Below, piece by piece: positions 33,055-43,499 of a stretch of DNA of 64,000 bases; the stretch's first letter is position 1, and each line of letters opens with the position of its first letter. A program made the translations under genes and the position numbers. A model generated the notes under the pieces. That model saw only the letters and a program-made list of their open reading frames with translations, did no database searches and was not told where the DNA came from. This stretch comes from Aselliscus stoliczkanus (lineage: Eukaryota; Chordata; Mammalia; Chiroptera; Hipposideridae), in assembly GCA_033961575.1 (NCBI GenBank), contig CM066728.1:180845678-180909677 (forward strand), given 5' to 3'.

Positions 33055-35773
33055 TTTTTAACTTATTTAAAATTTATTTTCAAAAATACTATTGTCCTTA
33101 TAACCATCTCGGTAATTTTTTTTTCTTTTTTTATTAGTTTCAGGTGTACAACACAATGCAATAGTTATACTCTTTACCCCCCCAAAGTGACAACCCCCTC
33201 CCCCAGTTCGCCACCCCACTCCCCCCCCATATCATACATATCCATCACAACTCCCCTGACTCCCCTCCACAGTATACTCCACATCCTGTGACCATCCACA
33301 TATTCAGTTGCAGTTGGCATACAATACTATACAACAGCAGCTTCAGCTGTACAGTGCAGTGATCAAGCCTCTACTCCATCCATGAAGTGGTCTCCCTAAC
33401 AAGACATGTGACTATCTGACACGCCACAAAATTTTTACCACATTATTATATTCCCGGAACTGTGTTTCATATCCCTGTGGCAATATTGTAGTTGCCTATT
33501 TGTGCTGTCTAATCCCTTCTCCTTTCCCCCATCCTCACCCCTCTCCCAACTAGCAACCCTCAGTTTTTCCTCTACATCTACGAGTCTGTTTACTTTGATC
33601 GTTCACTCAGCTCTTCAGACTCCACACACAAGTGAGATCACATGGTACCTGTCCTTCTCCTACTGACTTATTTCTGGCAACATAACAGTCTCTTCACATT
33701 ATCGATTACATTCCCAGAACTGCCCCCATATCCCTGCGGCAACATTGTAGTCCCACATACCCTTCCCCCTCTCCCTCTTCCCCACTCCCTCCCAGCCAGC
33801 AACCATCAGTTTTTCCTTTATATCTGCTTGATATGACTTCAATCTTCTTAAATTGTCTCTCTGGGTTAGCTTGTTTACCCCTTTCTTTTGTTTAAAAAAA
33901 GCCCTTTTAACATTTCTTGCAATGCTGGCTTGATAGTAATGAATTCCTTAAGCTTATTCTTTTCTGAGAAGCTCTTTATTTCTCCTTCAATTTTAAGTGA
34001 TAGCCGTACTGGGTAGAGCAATCTTGGTTGTAGGCCATTATTTTGTGTCACTTTGAATATCTCCTGCCACTCCCTTCTGGCCTGCAGAGTTTCTGTAGAC
34101 CAGTCAGCTGCTAGTCTAACAGGAGTTCCTTTGTATGTAACCTGCTGTCTTTCTCATACAGCCTCTAGGATTCTGTCTCTGTCTTTAACCTTTGCCATTT
34201 TAACTATGATGTGTCTTGGTGTGGGCCTGTTTGGGTTGAGCTTGTTTGGAACCCTCTGCACTTCCTGGGCATGTATGTTGATTTCCTTCACCAGGGTAGG
34301 GAAGTTTTCAGTCATTATTTTTTCAAATACATTTTCAACCCCTTGCTTCTTCTCTTCTCCTTCTGGTATCCCTATGATTCGAAGGTGGTTGTGCTTCACC
34401 TTGTCCCATAGGGCTCTTAAACTATTTTCATTGTTTTTTATTCTTTGGTGTTTTTGCTGTGCCAACTGGGTGAGTTCTGTTATTTTATCTTCCAAATCGC
34501 TGATTCACTTCTCTGCTTCATCTACTCTACTGGTGATTCCTTCGAGTGTGTTCTTCATTTCAGTTATTGTATTCTTTAGTTCTAACAGGTTGTTTTTTAT
34601 GGTTTCCCTATCCTTCTTTATGTCCTCACTAAGTTCCTTAAACATTCTTATCATCAGTGTTCTAAACTCTGTCTCTGAAAGGTTGGATCCCTCTGTTTCA
34701 TTTGGTTCCATTTCTGGAGGTTTCTTCTGATCTTTTACTTGTGACATGTTTCTTTGTTTCCCCATTCTGGCTGTCGCTCTGGGATTGCTTTGATGTCCTA
34801 GATAGATCACCAGGAGAGCCCTGGCTGGATGATGCAGGCACACAGCTCATGGCCCAACACTCCCAGGAAAACTCCCAGTCTCAGCCTGTCCCAATCAGCA
34901 GCTTGCAGATCAGGCCGAGTAGCCCGACAACCAATCACCAGCCTGGCAACTCTGTAAGCGGAGTGCAGAGAGCGGGGACTCCAGGCGGCTTGCGTACTCC
35001 CGGGTCTCAGTGAGCAGCCTGTTGGAGCCAGCGGGCACCGGCCCTGTGTTTCCCTGGCAGCGCAGTATAAGCCGGGCAGAGGGTGGGGATCCAAGGCTGC
35101 AGGCGCCCGCACACGCACACACACGTACTTTTGCGCCAATTCCACCAGACCAATGAGGTCTCAGACCTGATCCTTCATGGGAGGGCCCAAGCCCGACAAA
35201 ATGGCATCCTCCCTACACCACTCGCGTGCAGGCTCCGCACCACGGAAATAACAGTTCAAAAACCTCCAGCCTTTGCACCAAAGGTGCTCAGTTCAGTCCA
35301 TCCCCTCAGGCTCCCGGCTCACACAGCCACTGCCTCCACCAGGAACCAGGTAAGTGCTCACCGGCGAGCAAGCCCGGGTGCTGGCCCCACTGATTCTCCA
35401 GCCGCTCTTAGCCTCACCGAGCTGAGCAAAGAGAGTCCTTACTAATTTACTGCCAGCTATCTTAGAACTTCTCTTCCCGGCAAAGGAGCTCTGGGCTGGT
35501 GAGCTTGGAATGCGGCCGGAGGGTCTCTCCCCCAACCAGAGAAGCCTCTCCACAGCTGGGACCTCCCTCACAGGGTTCGCCCTCTCTCGTCTCCGCCAGT
35601 CCTACCAGACCCGATGCGGCTTCCTCTTTAAGTTCTTCGTTTAGTGGTTCTGTTCCTCCAGTGTTCCGGGGACCTCCAGGGTTGAATGCTGTATAATTTG
35701 CTTGTAATTTTGGTGTGATCCTGGGAAGCAGTTAGCACAGCCTCTGTCTAGTGCGCCATTTTACCGGAAGTCC
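33055..35773 (-). mobile_element. HAL1-like (ORF1-only L1) element, near full length
   Basis: A 2.7-kb minus-strand element with an exact 14-bp target duplication. Its 5' end (near 35,770) has the AAAATGGCG motif expected of a YY1 site at an L1 5' start. A CpG-containing 5' UTR runs to about 34,800. ORF1 follows (see separate entry), then a 3' UTR whose antisense begins at 33,133 with 'attagtttcaggtgtacaacaca'. ORF2 is missing entirely, which is the defining layout of half-L1 (HAL1) elements. A first A-run at 33116-33132 is followed by 56 bp of other sequence with its own AATAAA (33073-33078) and a second A-run, suggesting a 3' transduction. Confidence 0.82.
33700..34765 (-). pseudogene. L1/HAL1 ORF1 protein gene, broken
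   Basis: Encodes an L1 ORF1p-like RNA-binding chaperone, the component of the retrotransposon RNP. The start is the ATG at 34763-34765 (MGKQRNMSQVK). An N-terminal and coiled-coil region runs to about 34,450. The RRM-like core follows (LRIIGIPEGEEKKQG, then ENFPTLVKEINIHAQEVQR, then PRHIIVKMAKVKDR at 34,154-34,400). The C-terminal domain (TLQARREWQEIFKV type) reaches about 33,860, and the frame may extend to about 33,700. Two in-frame TGA stops break it, at 34505-34507 and 34154-34156; both fit C-to-T decay of arginine CGA codons. The far C-terminal end is uncertain. Confidence 0.8.
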
Positions 35774-35787
35774 CCCTACCCACTTTT
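35774..35787 (+). repeat. HAL1-like element target duplication, right copy
   Basis: Exact partner of 33041-33054. Confidence 0.88.
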
Positions 35788-36230
35788 GATTATAGAGTTA
35801 GGTCTAAAGTGACACGGCAAACCTATGGGAACCTATGCTGTTTTTCAAATGGCTTAGCTAATTGCCTCAACACCCACTTTCCCACTGATTTGAAATGCCA
35901 CCTTTATCATATGCAAAGGTCCACTAAATTCAATTGTCTTATCCTCTACTGCTATTCTGTTTTCTTAATCTATTTGTCTATTGTTAAATAATACCACTTG
36001 GTTTTGATCTCTATAGTCTTAGAGGATTATCTGATATTTGGTAATTCGAATTTATCTGTACATTTCTTCCTTTTTCAGATTTTCTTAGATTTTCTTGTAA
36101 ATTATTTCTTCCTGATACATATTCCAGTCAGCTTGTCAAATTCCATCTAAAAATCTTGTTGAAGTATGGATTAGCAACAGATTGAATTCATACATTAATA
36201 CACAATGCAGCAAATAAAAAGAACGCAGTT
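35788..36230. other. Intergenic, no gene seen
   Basis: No gene or named repeat. Confidence 0.55.
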
Positions 36231-36266
36231 GGGCCGACCAAGTGAGTCATTGGTTAAGAGTCTCCA
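36231..36266 (+). mobile_element. SINE head fragment
   Basis: GGGCCGACCAAGTGAGTCATTGGTTAAGAG is the first 30 bp of the local SINE head; the remainder is missing. It directly abuts L1 sequence. Confidence 0.6.
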
Positions 36267-37230
36267 GAGTTCTGTTCATCTTGCAAAACTGAAACTCTGT
36301 ACCCATTAAACAACTCCCTATCCTCTCCGCCAAGCCTGTAGCAATCATCATTCCACATTCTGTATATGTAAATTTGATTACTCTAGGTACCTCATATAAT
36401 TGAAATCATACAGCATTTGTCTGTTTGTGACTAGCTTATTTCATTTAGCATAATGTCCTCCAGGTTCAACCATGTGTCGAATTTCATTTTTATTTTTTTT
36501 TTACAATTTTATTTTTTATTTTTAAAAAAATCATTTAAATTTTTTCAATTTCATTTCACATCCAACATTATGTTAGTTTCAGATATACACCATAGTGATT
36601 AGACATTTATATAATTTATGAAGTGATCACTCTGATAAGTCTAATACCCACCTGACACCATAAATAGTTATCACAATATTATTGACTAAATTCCCTATGC
36701 TGTACTTTGCATCCCCAAATTTCCTTCCATTTTAACACTGAATAATATTCTATTGTATGGCTATAGCACATTTTACTTATCCATTCATCTATCAGTAGAT
36801 ACTTGGGTTGCTTCTACCTTTTGGCTATTGTAATGCTGCTATGAACGTAAGTGTACAAATATCTCTTTAAGACCTTGCTTTCATTTTGGGGGGTATATAC
36901 CCAGAAATGGAATTGCTAGATCATATAGTAATTGTATTTTTAATTTTTTGAGGAACCACCATACTGTTTTCCACAATAGCTGCACCATTTTACCTTTTCA
37001 CCAACAGTGCACAAGGGTTCCAATTTCTCCACATCCTCACCAACATTTTTTATTAATAGTAGCCATTCTGAATGTGAGGTAGGATCTCATTATGGTTTTG
37101 ATTTGCATTTCCCTAATGATTAGTTATGTTGAGTATCTTTTCATGTCCTTGTTGGCCATATATTCCTTTTGAGAAATGTCTGTTCAAGTCCTTTGCCCAT
37201 TTTTTAATTAGGTTGGGGTTTTGTTGTTGT
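36267..37230 (-). mobile_element. L1 3'-region fragments
   Basis: Antisense L1 in at least two pieces. About 36,270-36,490 has 'gcaaaactgaaactctgtacccattaaacaactccc' and 'tataattgaaatcatacagcatttgtctgtttgtgac'. About 36,535-37,230 has 'tgttagtttcagatatacaccatagtgattagacat', 'ctgaataatattctattgtatggctatagcacatttta', 'ggaattgctagatcatatagtaattg' and 'tttgatttgcatttccctaatgattagttatgttgagtatcttttcatg'. Confidence 0.8.
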
Positions 37231-38123
37231 TATCTATGCAAGACTTTTATCTCCCAAAAATCTTGTCCTGTGGTTTTTGAGACCCTGTAAGTTCCCAGTC
37301 AGCTTCTCTGTATATTTAACCAATTCTTTCTCCCCCACTCTTGAAATATAGAGGCACTGACAAAAGATCAAGAGTTATCTGAATTTCTGTATATAATTAC
37401 TACAAAAGACTCAGAGATGAATAATTATTTACTGACTAACTACTATGTGCACAGGTAATGACAATAACAGCAATAACAAATATCTCTACATGATGGTGCT
37501 CCGCTAAACCCTGAAGCGTCTCTACTTGTTATAGGCACCAAGCAGGAAATTGTGCCCATGCCCTGAGTCTACAGTTGTCCTTTCTACCTCTAAACTACAT
37601 CATGAGGAGCCACATTCAATTCCTCCTCAATATGTCCATTGTGCTATGATTCATGCTTGACTACCCCTATTCCCTCTTTATTCAGGAATCTTGCTTAGAT
37701 TTTTTTATGGGATCAGCCTTTAGGTTTTTATTCAAAATGTATATGCAAACAAAAATGGTTTTAAAAAATTGCTTGTATTTACCATAACTTAAAAATGAAT
37801 AGTAATCTCATATAAAATATAATACTAAACAAGTGTTTTGTGAACAATAAATATTTTAATAAATATACTTTAATAAATATTTCAAATAATTTAAATAAAA
37901 ATTACATAAGTTTTTTCAGCTATCGCAAATGGATTGTGCATTACTCTGTTCTAAACAACTTATTGTAACTTACAACATTTAATATAATTTTACAATAATC
38001 CTTTACATTTTCTATTACCTTTGTTTCATCTGTTATAAAAATAGAGATGAAGATTGCACTTCGAGTCTTAGAAAATAGCCATTTGGTTGACCAGATGAAC
38101 AGTTTTCAGGCTTAATGTCTCCT
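37231..38123. other. Intergenic, 3' flank of interferon pseudogene 1
   Basis: AT-rich, containing 'aataaatattttaataaatatactttaataaatattt' (about 37,847-37,884), a triple TTTAATAAATA motif. It may include the old 3' UTR of the adjacent interferon-like gene, whose poly(A) signal I cannot place with certainty. Confidence 0.5.
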
Positions 38124-38680
38124 TTATTTCCTGAATTTTTCTGTGAGCTTGTTAACAAAGAACAAGCACGTACTGATTTCCACCCTGACAACCTCCCAAG
38201 CATAATGGCTGTATTCTCTCTCTTTCAGATACAGACTGATTCCTCGGAAGTACCTCTTCACAGCCAGTCTGGAGTTCTCGCTTGCCAGAGGCGACTCTTC
38301 CACTTCCTTTTCCTTCCCTAAACACATCTCCAGGTTATTCAGCTGCTGATAAAGTTTAATGAGGAATTTATCCAAGAGGGTCTCATCCCTAGTCGTAAGG
38401 GAGTCACCTGTGCTGAAGAGGTGGAGGACCTGCTGGAGCACCTCAAGCCTGACAGCCTGAGCTTCCGTCTTCTCAAACTGGCTCCCCTCGACGAGTATCT
38501 GAGGAAATCTAAGTCAGTCCTGTCCATCAGACAGAACAGAATGGCGATTCTCTCCATTTGACTCAAAAGTGTGAAGGTTTCCAGGTTGCCAGAGTTCAGA
38601 GTCAGGTCACAGCCCAGAGAGCAGGCAGGGCTGGAGCACGGCATCCCCAGGGCCAGCAGCACAGAGACAGACTGGGACAT
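38124..38680 (-). pseudogene. Interferon-omega-like gene, one frameshift
   Basis: A single-exon type I interferon of the alpha/omega group, broken once. The ATG at 38678-38680 opens a 23-residue signal peptide ending CSLG, then mature CDLTLN, the usual alpha/omega N-terminus. The first frame holds to about 38,510 (CLMDRTDL). One missing base there, within 38503-38515, shifts the frame. The family pattern then continues in the other frame: FPQ, EGSQFEK, LYQQLNNLE, LAVKRYFRGISLYLKE, AWEVVRVEI, ending TEKFRK and stop at 38124. The span is 557 nt, one short of 186 codons, so a single 1-bp deletion explains all. The cysteine of the CAWEVV motif is tyrosine here (codon at 38202-38204), which would remove the conserved C29-C139 type disulfide. 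Its closest class could be omega, delta or a bat-specific clade; the C-terminal ISTCLFFVNKLTEK segment also recalls interferon-epsilon. Confidence 0.9.
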
Positions 38681-38756
38681 GGAGGAGCTGGGAGATTCTA
38701 CAGAATTGCCTTAAGGGGAGGTCTTAGCAAGCTCTGAGGACTTTGGGTGATGAGTG

Positions 38757-38768
38757 CCTTTTAAATAG
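38757..38768 (-). promoter_or_regulatory. TATA-like box of interferon pseudogene 1
   Basis: CTATTTAAAAGG on the minus strand, about 80 bp upstream of the start codon, is the standard spacing for type I interferon genes. Confidence 0.75.
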
Positions 38769-38780
38769 TAAGGACAGGAA

Positions 38781-38813
38781 CTTTCTTTTCATTTTCTTCA
38801 ATTTTTCCCTTTC
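38781..38813 (-). promoter_or_regulatory. IRF-type GAAA repeats upstream of interferon pseudogene 1
   Basis: The minus strand carries successive GAAA and GAAAA units (GAAAATGAAAAGAAAG). This resembles the virus-response element of IFN-alpha/omega promoters and lies just upstream of the TATA-like box. Confidence 0.7.
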
Positions 38814-38829
38814 TACTTTTTTTTTTGAA

Positions 38830-39415
38830 AAAAGAAACCAATTAAAAATGTCTATTTATTGACATGAGTGCTTAGATGGGAGACTCCAAACTACATGTAC
38901 CAGTGTAGTATCTTCCATAGCATTATAACATATTTTTCACAATTCTTAGGTTGGTCTTGGGGAGAAAAGCCTGGACAAAGTCAGAGAAGGGAGAAACATT
39001 CATACTATAAATGGTGGCATTTTCAGGACAGCAGGAAGTATACAAGAGCTTATAAAAGAGAAGATTGTAATTTTTCTTATTTTCTTCTTGTTTACCCTTT
39101 GCCTCTTTTTTTAAAAAAAAAATTAAATTTTTTAGGCATCTTAAAGATATCACCTGAGTTGGTCTTAAACCCACTGAGATGTTTCGGGGGAAACAATATC
39201 ACAGATATCATTTGTCAAAAATAACTTATACTGCACCTATGATCTGCCAGGCACTTTGTTAGGTGCTGGTTTCCTAAAAGTTTCAAGTTTGCCAGTGTGT
39301 GATTCTTTCTGTTCTCTACCAATTACAGTCTTTCACAGTAAAAATTCTGTCTCAGCCATTGTATGGTAATAAAGGTAATCTCATCTCCTTAGATATTCCA
39401 TTGATAAGTGGAATA
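38830..39415. other. Intergenic, no gene seen
   Basis: No gene was found. The frames at 38868-39224 (plus) and 38923-39174 (minus) are unrecognised. Confidence 0.5.
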
Positions 39416-39418
39416 CAT

Positions 39419-39457
<39 letters not shown>

Positions 39458-39462
39458 TTTCA
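39416..39462. repeat. (TTTA)n microsatellite at SINE tail
   Basis: About eleven ATTT/TTTA units grow out of the tail of the minus-strand SINE that follows. Confidence 0.95.
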
Positions 39463-39554
39463 GGACAGTGTCACTGGCCCTCATATGTGGGACCCGAATC
39501 AGGGCCGCTGGCTTTCCAAGCCAGCACTTAACCACTGTGCCACTCGGCCGGCCC
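39463..39554 (-). mobile_element. tRNA-derived SINE, short form
   Basis: On the minus strand: GGGCCGGCCGAGTGGCACAGTGGTTAAGTGCTGGCTTGG, B-box-like GATTCGGGTCCC, CACATATGAGGGCCAGTGACACTGTCC, then the (TTTA)n-derived tail. Confidence 0.9.
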
Positions 39555-39714
39555 AGTACTTTTATTTTTAATCTTGTCTCTTATGTGAACATAAGCTTGA
39601 TTTCATGTGACAGGGAATGCCTTGTACAAATGACTAACATCTATTAGCTTCCAGGTAATAGCTGACCACATGCACATTAATAAAATGGCCATTGAGTCTA
39701 CAACCGGTCTCTTT

Positions 39715-39729
39715 AAAATGTGAGTTGCT
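39715..39729 (+). repeat. SINE target duplication, left copy
   Basis: AAAATGTGAGTTGCT is repeated at 39839-39853. Confidence 0.9.
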
Positions 39730-39733
39730 CTCC

Positions 39734-39838
39734 AGGCCAGCAGAGTGGCGCGGTGGTTAAGAGCTGGCTTGGGATGCCAGCGGTCCTGATTCGGGTCCCA
39801 CATATGAGGGCCAGTGACACTGCCCTCAAAAAAAAAAA
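39734..39838 (+). mobile_element. tRNA-derived SINE, short form
   Basis: GGCCAGCAGAGTGGCGCGGTGGTTAAGAGCTGGCTTGGG, then B-box-like GATTCGGGTCCC, then CACATATGAGGGCCAGTGACACTGCCCTC and poly(A). The 15-bp target duplication is perfect. Confidence 0.93.
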
Positions 39839-39898
39839 AAAATGTGAGTTGCTATAGCTAAATCCTCGAAATCTGATAATCTCCATGGACAGTGACAA

Positions 39899-39906
39899 AA
39901 ATAGAT

Positions 39907-39960
<54 letters not shown>

Positions 39961-39962
39961 TC
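39899..39962. repeat. (GATA)n microsatellite
   Basis: About fifteen uninterrupted GATA/ATAG units after one variant unit; likely length-polymorphic. Confidence 0.95.
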
Positions 39963-40269
39963 TCTGACTAGCCCTTTAGGTAAGAGCCTGCCTTAAAGAG
40001 CCAGCTGCCCTCCTTCTAGACTTGTCTGCAGCTATAATTTCACGATGGCTAGTTTGAAACCTGTCACTCTGTAGAGTTCTCAATCCCTGACTTGTGTAAA
40101 GTGACATTTTGTCATTTAGATAGACAAAATGACACACAAAAAATTTTATTTTCAGCGTTTAGTTTCCATTTGCCTTTGTGCATTACTTTTCCATATCTGC
40201 TTGCTTTTGCTTTCTAAGAATGTTAAAAGAGGAAAGTTCAGATGTCTTGAAAATCATACAATGTTGTAA

Positions 40270-40583
40270 ATATTTTGTAGGGTATCAGATGGGCACATGT
40301 CTTATTAGGGAGACCACTCCAGGGACAGTGTAGATGCTTGACCCACTACATTGTACACCTGAAGCTGAAGCAGAATAATATTGTATGTCAACTATAATTT
40401 AATATACGTATATATAGTCACAGGATATGGAGTATAGGGAATAGAATCAATGGAATTGTAACAGCTATATACGATGACAGAAAGGCAATAGATTGGGGGA
40501 GGGGGCTATCACTTTGTGAGGGGTGAAATGTTTGTATAACTATTACATTGTTTTGTACACCTGAAACTAATAAAAAGAAAAAA
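40270..40583 (+). mobile_element. L1 3' end
   Basis: Sense L1 3' end, twice over: 'cattgtacacctgaagctgaagcagaataatattgtatgtcaactataattt' and then 'tatcactttgtgaggggtgaaatgtttgtataactattacattgttttgtacacctgaaactaataaaaag'. Confidence 0.8.
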
Positions 40584-41268
40584 AATCATATAGGAAATGT
40601 ATCACCTCTTCTTTCCCTTATATTTTGTCTCCTCCCCCTCTTCCTCCTTCTCCTTTTTCTCTTCCTCCTCCTCCTCCCCCTTCTTTTTCTGCAACAAACA
40701 TAAAAGTGAAAACAGAAAAGAGTGTAGTAGCATTAGGACAACTTTTATAAAATGAAGAGACAAATGAAAAAGAAGAGGTAATAATTTTAAAATTATATAA
40801 AAATGGCAAAGAAAAAATGCATGGCTTAACCATGACTTCGGCAGAGGTAAGACAATGGCCCAGGGGAGGACAAAGAGGCTGTCACAAAGCAGCAAAGACA
40901 TATTCTAACTGCTTGAGTGCCTGGACAGTAATAGTGGTTGCACCCTAGTCTTCTTGAGAGCAAGATTGGAGGTTTGATTATCTTATAATAGCCTGAGTTT
41001 TGTCTAATGATTGGCACATAGTAAATGTTCAATAATTTCCTGAATTAAATAGAGTAAATAAAACTAAATATAACAAACTAAATGTTTTGCAGCAGAAAAT
41101 AAGGTAAGATTCAGGCATATAAAGGAGAGGTATCTTGCACACCTGATCAACACTTCCAAGAGTGATAGCCAGAGGCTGGGAAAAGACTTCACAAAGAAGC
41201 TCCTTAAAAGTTGTTCTTCACATCAAGAAGAAAGATTCAGATAGCTCTATCATAGTTCAAAGTCTTTT
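40584..41268. other. Intergenic with CT-rich tract
   Basis: A pyrimidine-rich tract (CTCCTCC, TTCCTCC units) occupies about 40,610-40,690. No gene is seen; the minus-strand frames here translate the tract. Confidence 0.6.
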
Positions 41269-41716
41269 TCTTTTTCAATTACAATTGACATTAAATATTA
41301 TTTTATATTAGTTTCAGGTGTACAGCACAGTGGTTAGACAATTATATAATTTACAAAGTGATTCCCCCAATAATCCATGGGGCATAGTTACTACAACATT
41401 ATCGACTATATTCTCAGTGTTGTACCTTACAGTCCCATGACTACTTTATGACTAGCAATTTGTACTTCCTAACCCCTTCATCTTTTTCACCTAGCCCCCC
41501 AACCACCAATTTGTTCTCTGTATCTATAAGTCTGTTTCTATTATGTTTGTTCATTAATTTTGTTCTTTAGATTCCACATATAAATGAAATCATACAGTAT
41601 TTGTCTTTCTCTGACTTATTTCACTTAGCATAATACCCTCTAGGTCCATCTATGTTATCACAAATGGTAAGATTTAATTTTTTTATGGCTGGGTAACATT
41701 CTACTATGTGTGTGTG

Positions 41717-41764
<48 letters not shown>

Positions 41765-42110
41765 ACGTCTCATTTAGCCAGTTATCCATTGATGAGCACT
41801 TAGGTTGCTTCCATATCTTGGCTACTGTAAATAAAGCTGTAGTGAGCATAGGGGTGCAAATATCTGTTCAAATTAGTGTTTTGGGTTTCTTCATATAAAT
41901 ATCCAGAATTGGAATTGCTGGGTCATAAGGTAGTTCTAGTTTTAATTTTTTGAGGAACCTCCATAATGTTTTCTATAATGGCTGCACCAATTTGCAGTCC
42001 CACCAACAATGCAAGAGGGTTCCCTTTTCTCTGCATCTTCACTAACACTTGCTTGTTGATTTGTTGGTGATAGCCATTCTGACAGGTGTGAGGTGATATT
42101 GCATTGTGTT
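41269..42110 (-). mobile_element. L1 3'-region fragment
   Basis: An antisense L1 3' region starting 'ttagtttcaggtgtacagcacagtggttagaca' at about 41,310 and extending to 'gccattctgacaggtgtgaggtgatattgcattgtg'. A (TA)n expansion (about 41,717-41,761) lies inside it. Confidence 0.85.
41717..41762. repeat. (TA)n microsatellite
   Basis: About 22 TA units within the L1 fragment. Confidence 0.95.
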
Positions 42111-42112
42111 TT

Positions 42113-42358
42113 TCTTTTTTAAAATATTTTTATTAAATTATAGTTAACATACAATATTATATTAGTTTCAGGTATATACAATAGGTATTCAACACTTATA
42201 TACCTAAATAAGTGATCACTGTAAGTCCAGCAACTATCAGACACCATACCATGCTATCACAATATTATTGACTACATTCCCTGTGCTATGTATTACATCC
42301 TCATGACTTATTTGTTTTACACCTGGAAATTTGAACCTCTTATTCCCCTTCACCTTCC
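42113..42358 (-). mobile_element. L1 3' fragment, second copy
   Basis: 'attatagttaacatacaatattatattagtttcaggtatatacaata' starts a new antisense L1 3' end inside the series. It is truncated after about 240 bp. Confidence 0.75.
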
Positions 42359-42607
42359 CCCGCCTTTTTAATTTTTCAATTACAGTTGACATTCAATATT
42401 ATTTTATATTAATTTTAGGTGTACAGCATAGTAGTTAGACCTTTATATAATTTAAGAAGTGATCCCCCTGACTAGTCTAGTACCCGCCTGGCACTATATA
42501 TAGTTGTACATAGACTGTATTATTGACTATATTCCCTATGGATTACTTTACATCCTGATGACTATTTTGTAATTACCAATCTGTGCTTCTTAATACCTTC
42601 ACCTTTT

Positions 42608-42714
42608 GGGCCGGCTGAGTGGCGCAGTGGTTAAGCGCTGGCTTGGAAAGCCAGCGGCCCTGGTTCAGGTCCCACATATGAGGGCCAGTGACACGGCCCT
42701 CAAAAAAAAAAAAA
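42608..42714 (+). mobile_element. tRNA-derived SINE, short form
   Basis: GGGCCGGCTGAGTGGCGCAGTGGTTAAGCGCTGGCTTGG, B-box-like GGTTCAGGTCCC, CACATATGAGGGCCAGTGACACGGCCCTC, poly(A). It is flanked by TTAATACCTTCACCTTTT (ends 42,607) and a one-base variant (from about 42,718). Confidence 0.93.
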
Positions 42715-43499
42715 AGAATTAATACCTTCATCTTTTGCACCAACCCCCAGCCCTCCTCCTGTCTGGCAACCATCAAAATGTTCTCTGTATGTATCAGTTT
42801 GTTTTTGTTTTGTTTGCTTGTTTATTTGTTCTTTGGATTCCACATATAAGCAAAATCACATTGCATCTGCCCTTCTCTGTCTGACATACTATCTCAGCAT
42901 AATATCTTCCAGGTCCATCCATGCCACTGCAGAAGGCAAGAACCCATTCCTTCCCATGGCCAAGCAATATTCCATTGTATATATGTGCCATCTACTCTTT
43001 ATTCATTCATCCATTAATGGGAATGCAAGCTGCCTCCACATTTTGGCCATTGTAAACAATGCTGCAATGAAAATGTGGATGCACACGTCCCCTCTAAGTA
43101 GTGTTTTGGGTTTCTTCAGATAAATACCCAGAAGGTGGATTACTGGGTCCTTCTTTGTCTCTTGTTATAGCCTTTGTTTTAAACTCTATTTTGCCTGGTG
43201 TAAGTATTGCTGCCCCAGTTTTTCTTCTTTTCATTTTCATGAAATTATTTTTTCCATCCCTTTACTTCCCGTCTGTGTGTGTCTTTCAATCTGCAGTGAG
43301 TCTCTAATAGGCAGCATATGTAAGGGTCTTGTTTTCTTATCCATTCAGCCACCTTATCTTTCTATTGGACCATTTAATCCATCTACATTGAAAGTGATTA
43401 TTGATAGATTTGTAGTTATTGCCATTTTACTATTCATATTTTTAATCTTTTTTTCTCTTACAGAAGTCCTTCTAAGATTCCTTATAATCCTTTAGCTTT

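Noticed and set aside
34053..34730. 225-codon plus-strand frame with many hydrophobic residues, looking like a membrane protein
   Set aside because: It is the antisense of L1/HAL1 ORF1. The minus-strand translation is the real (broken) coding sequence.
39416..39962. Possible CRISPR-like or regulatory direct repeats
   Set aside because: They are simple TTTA and GATA microsatellites and SINE tails in a mammalian genome.
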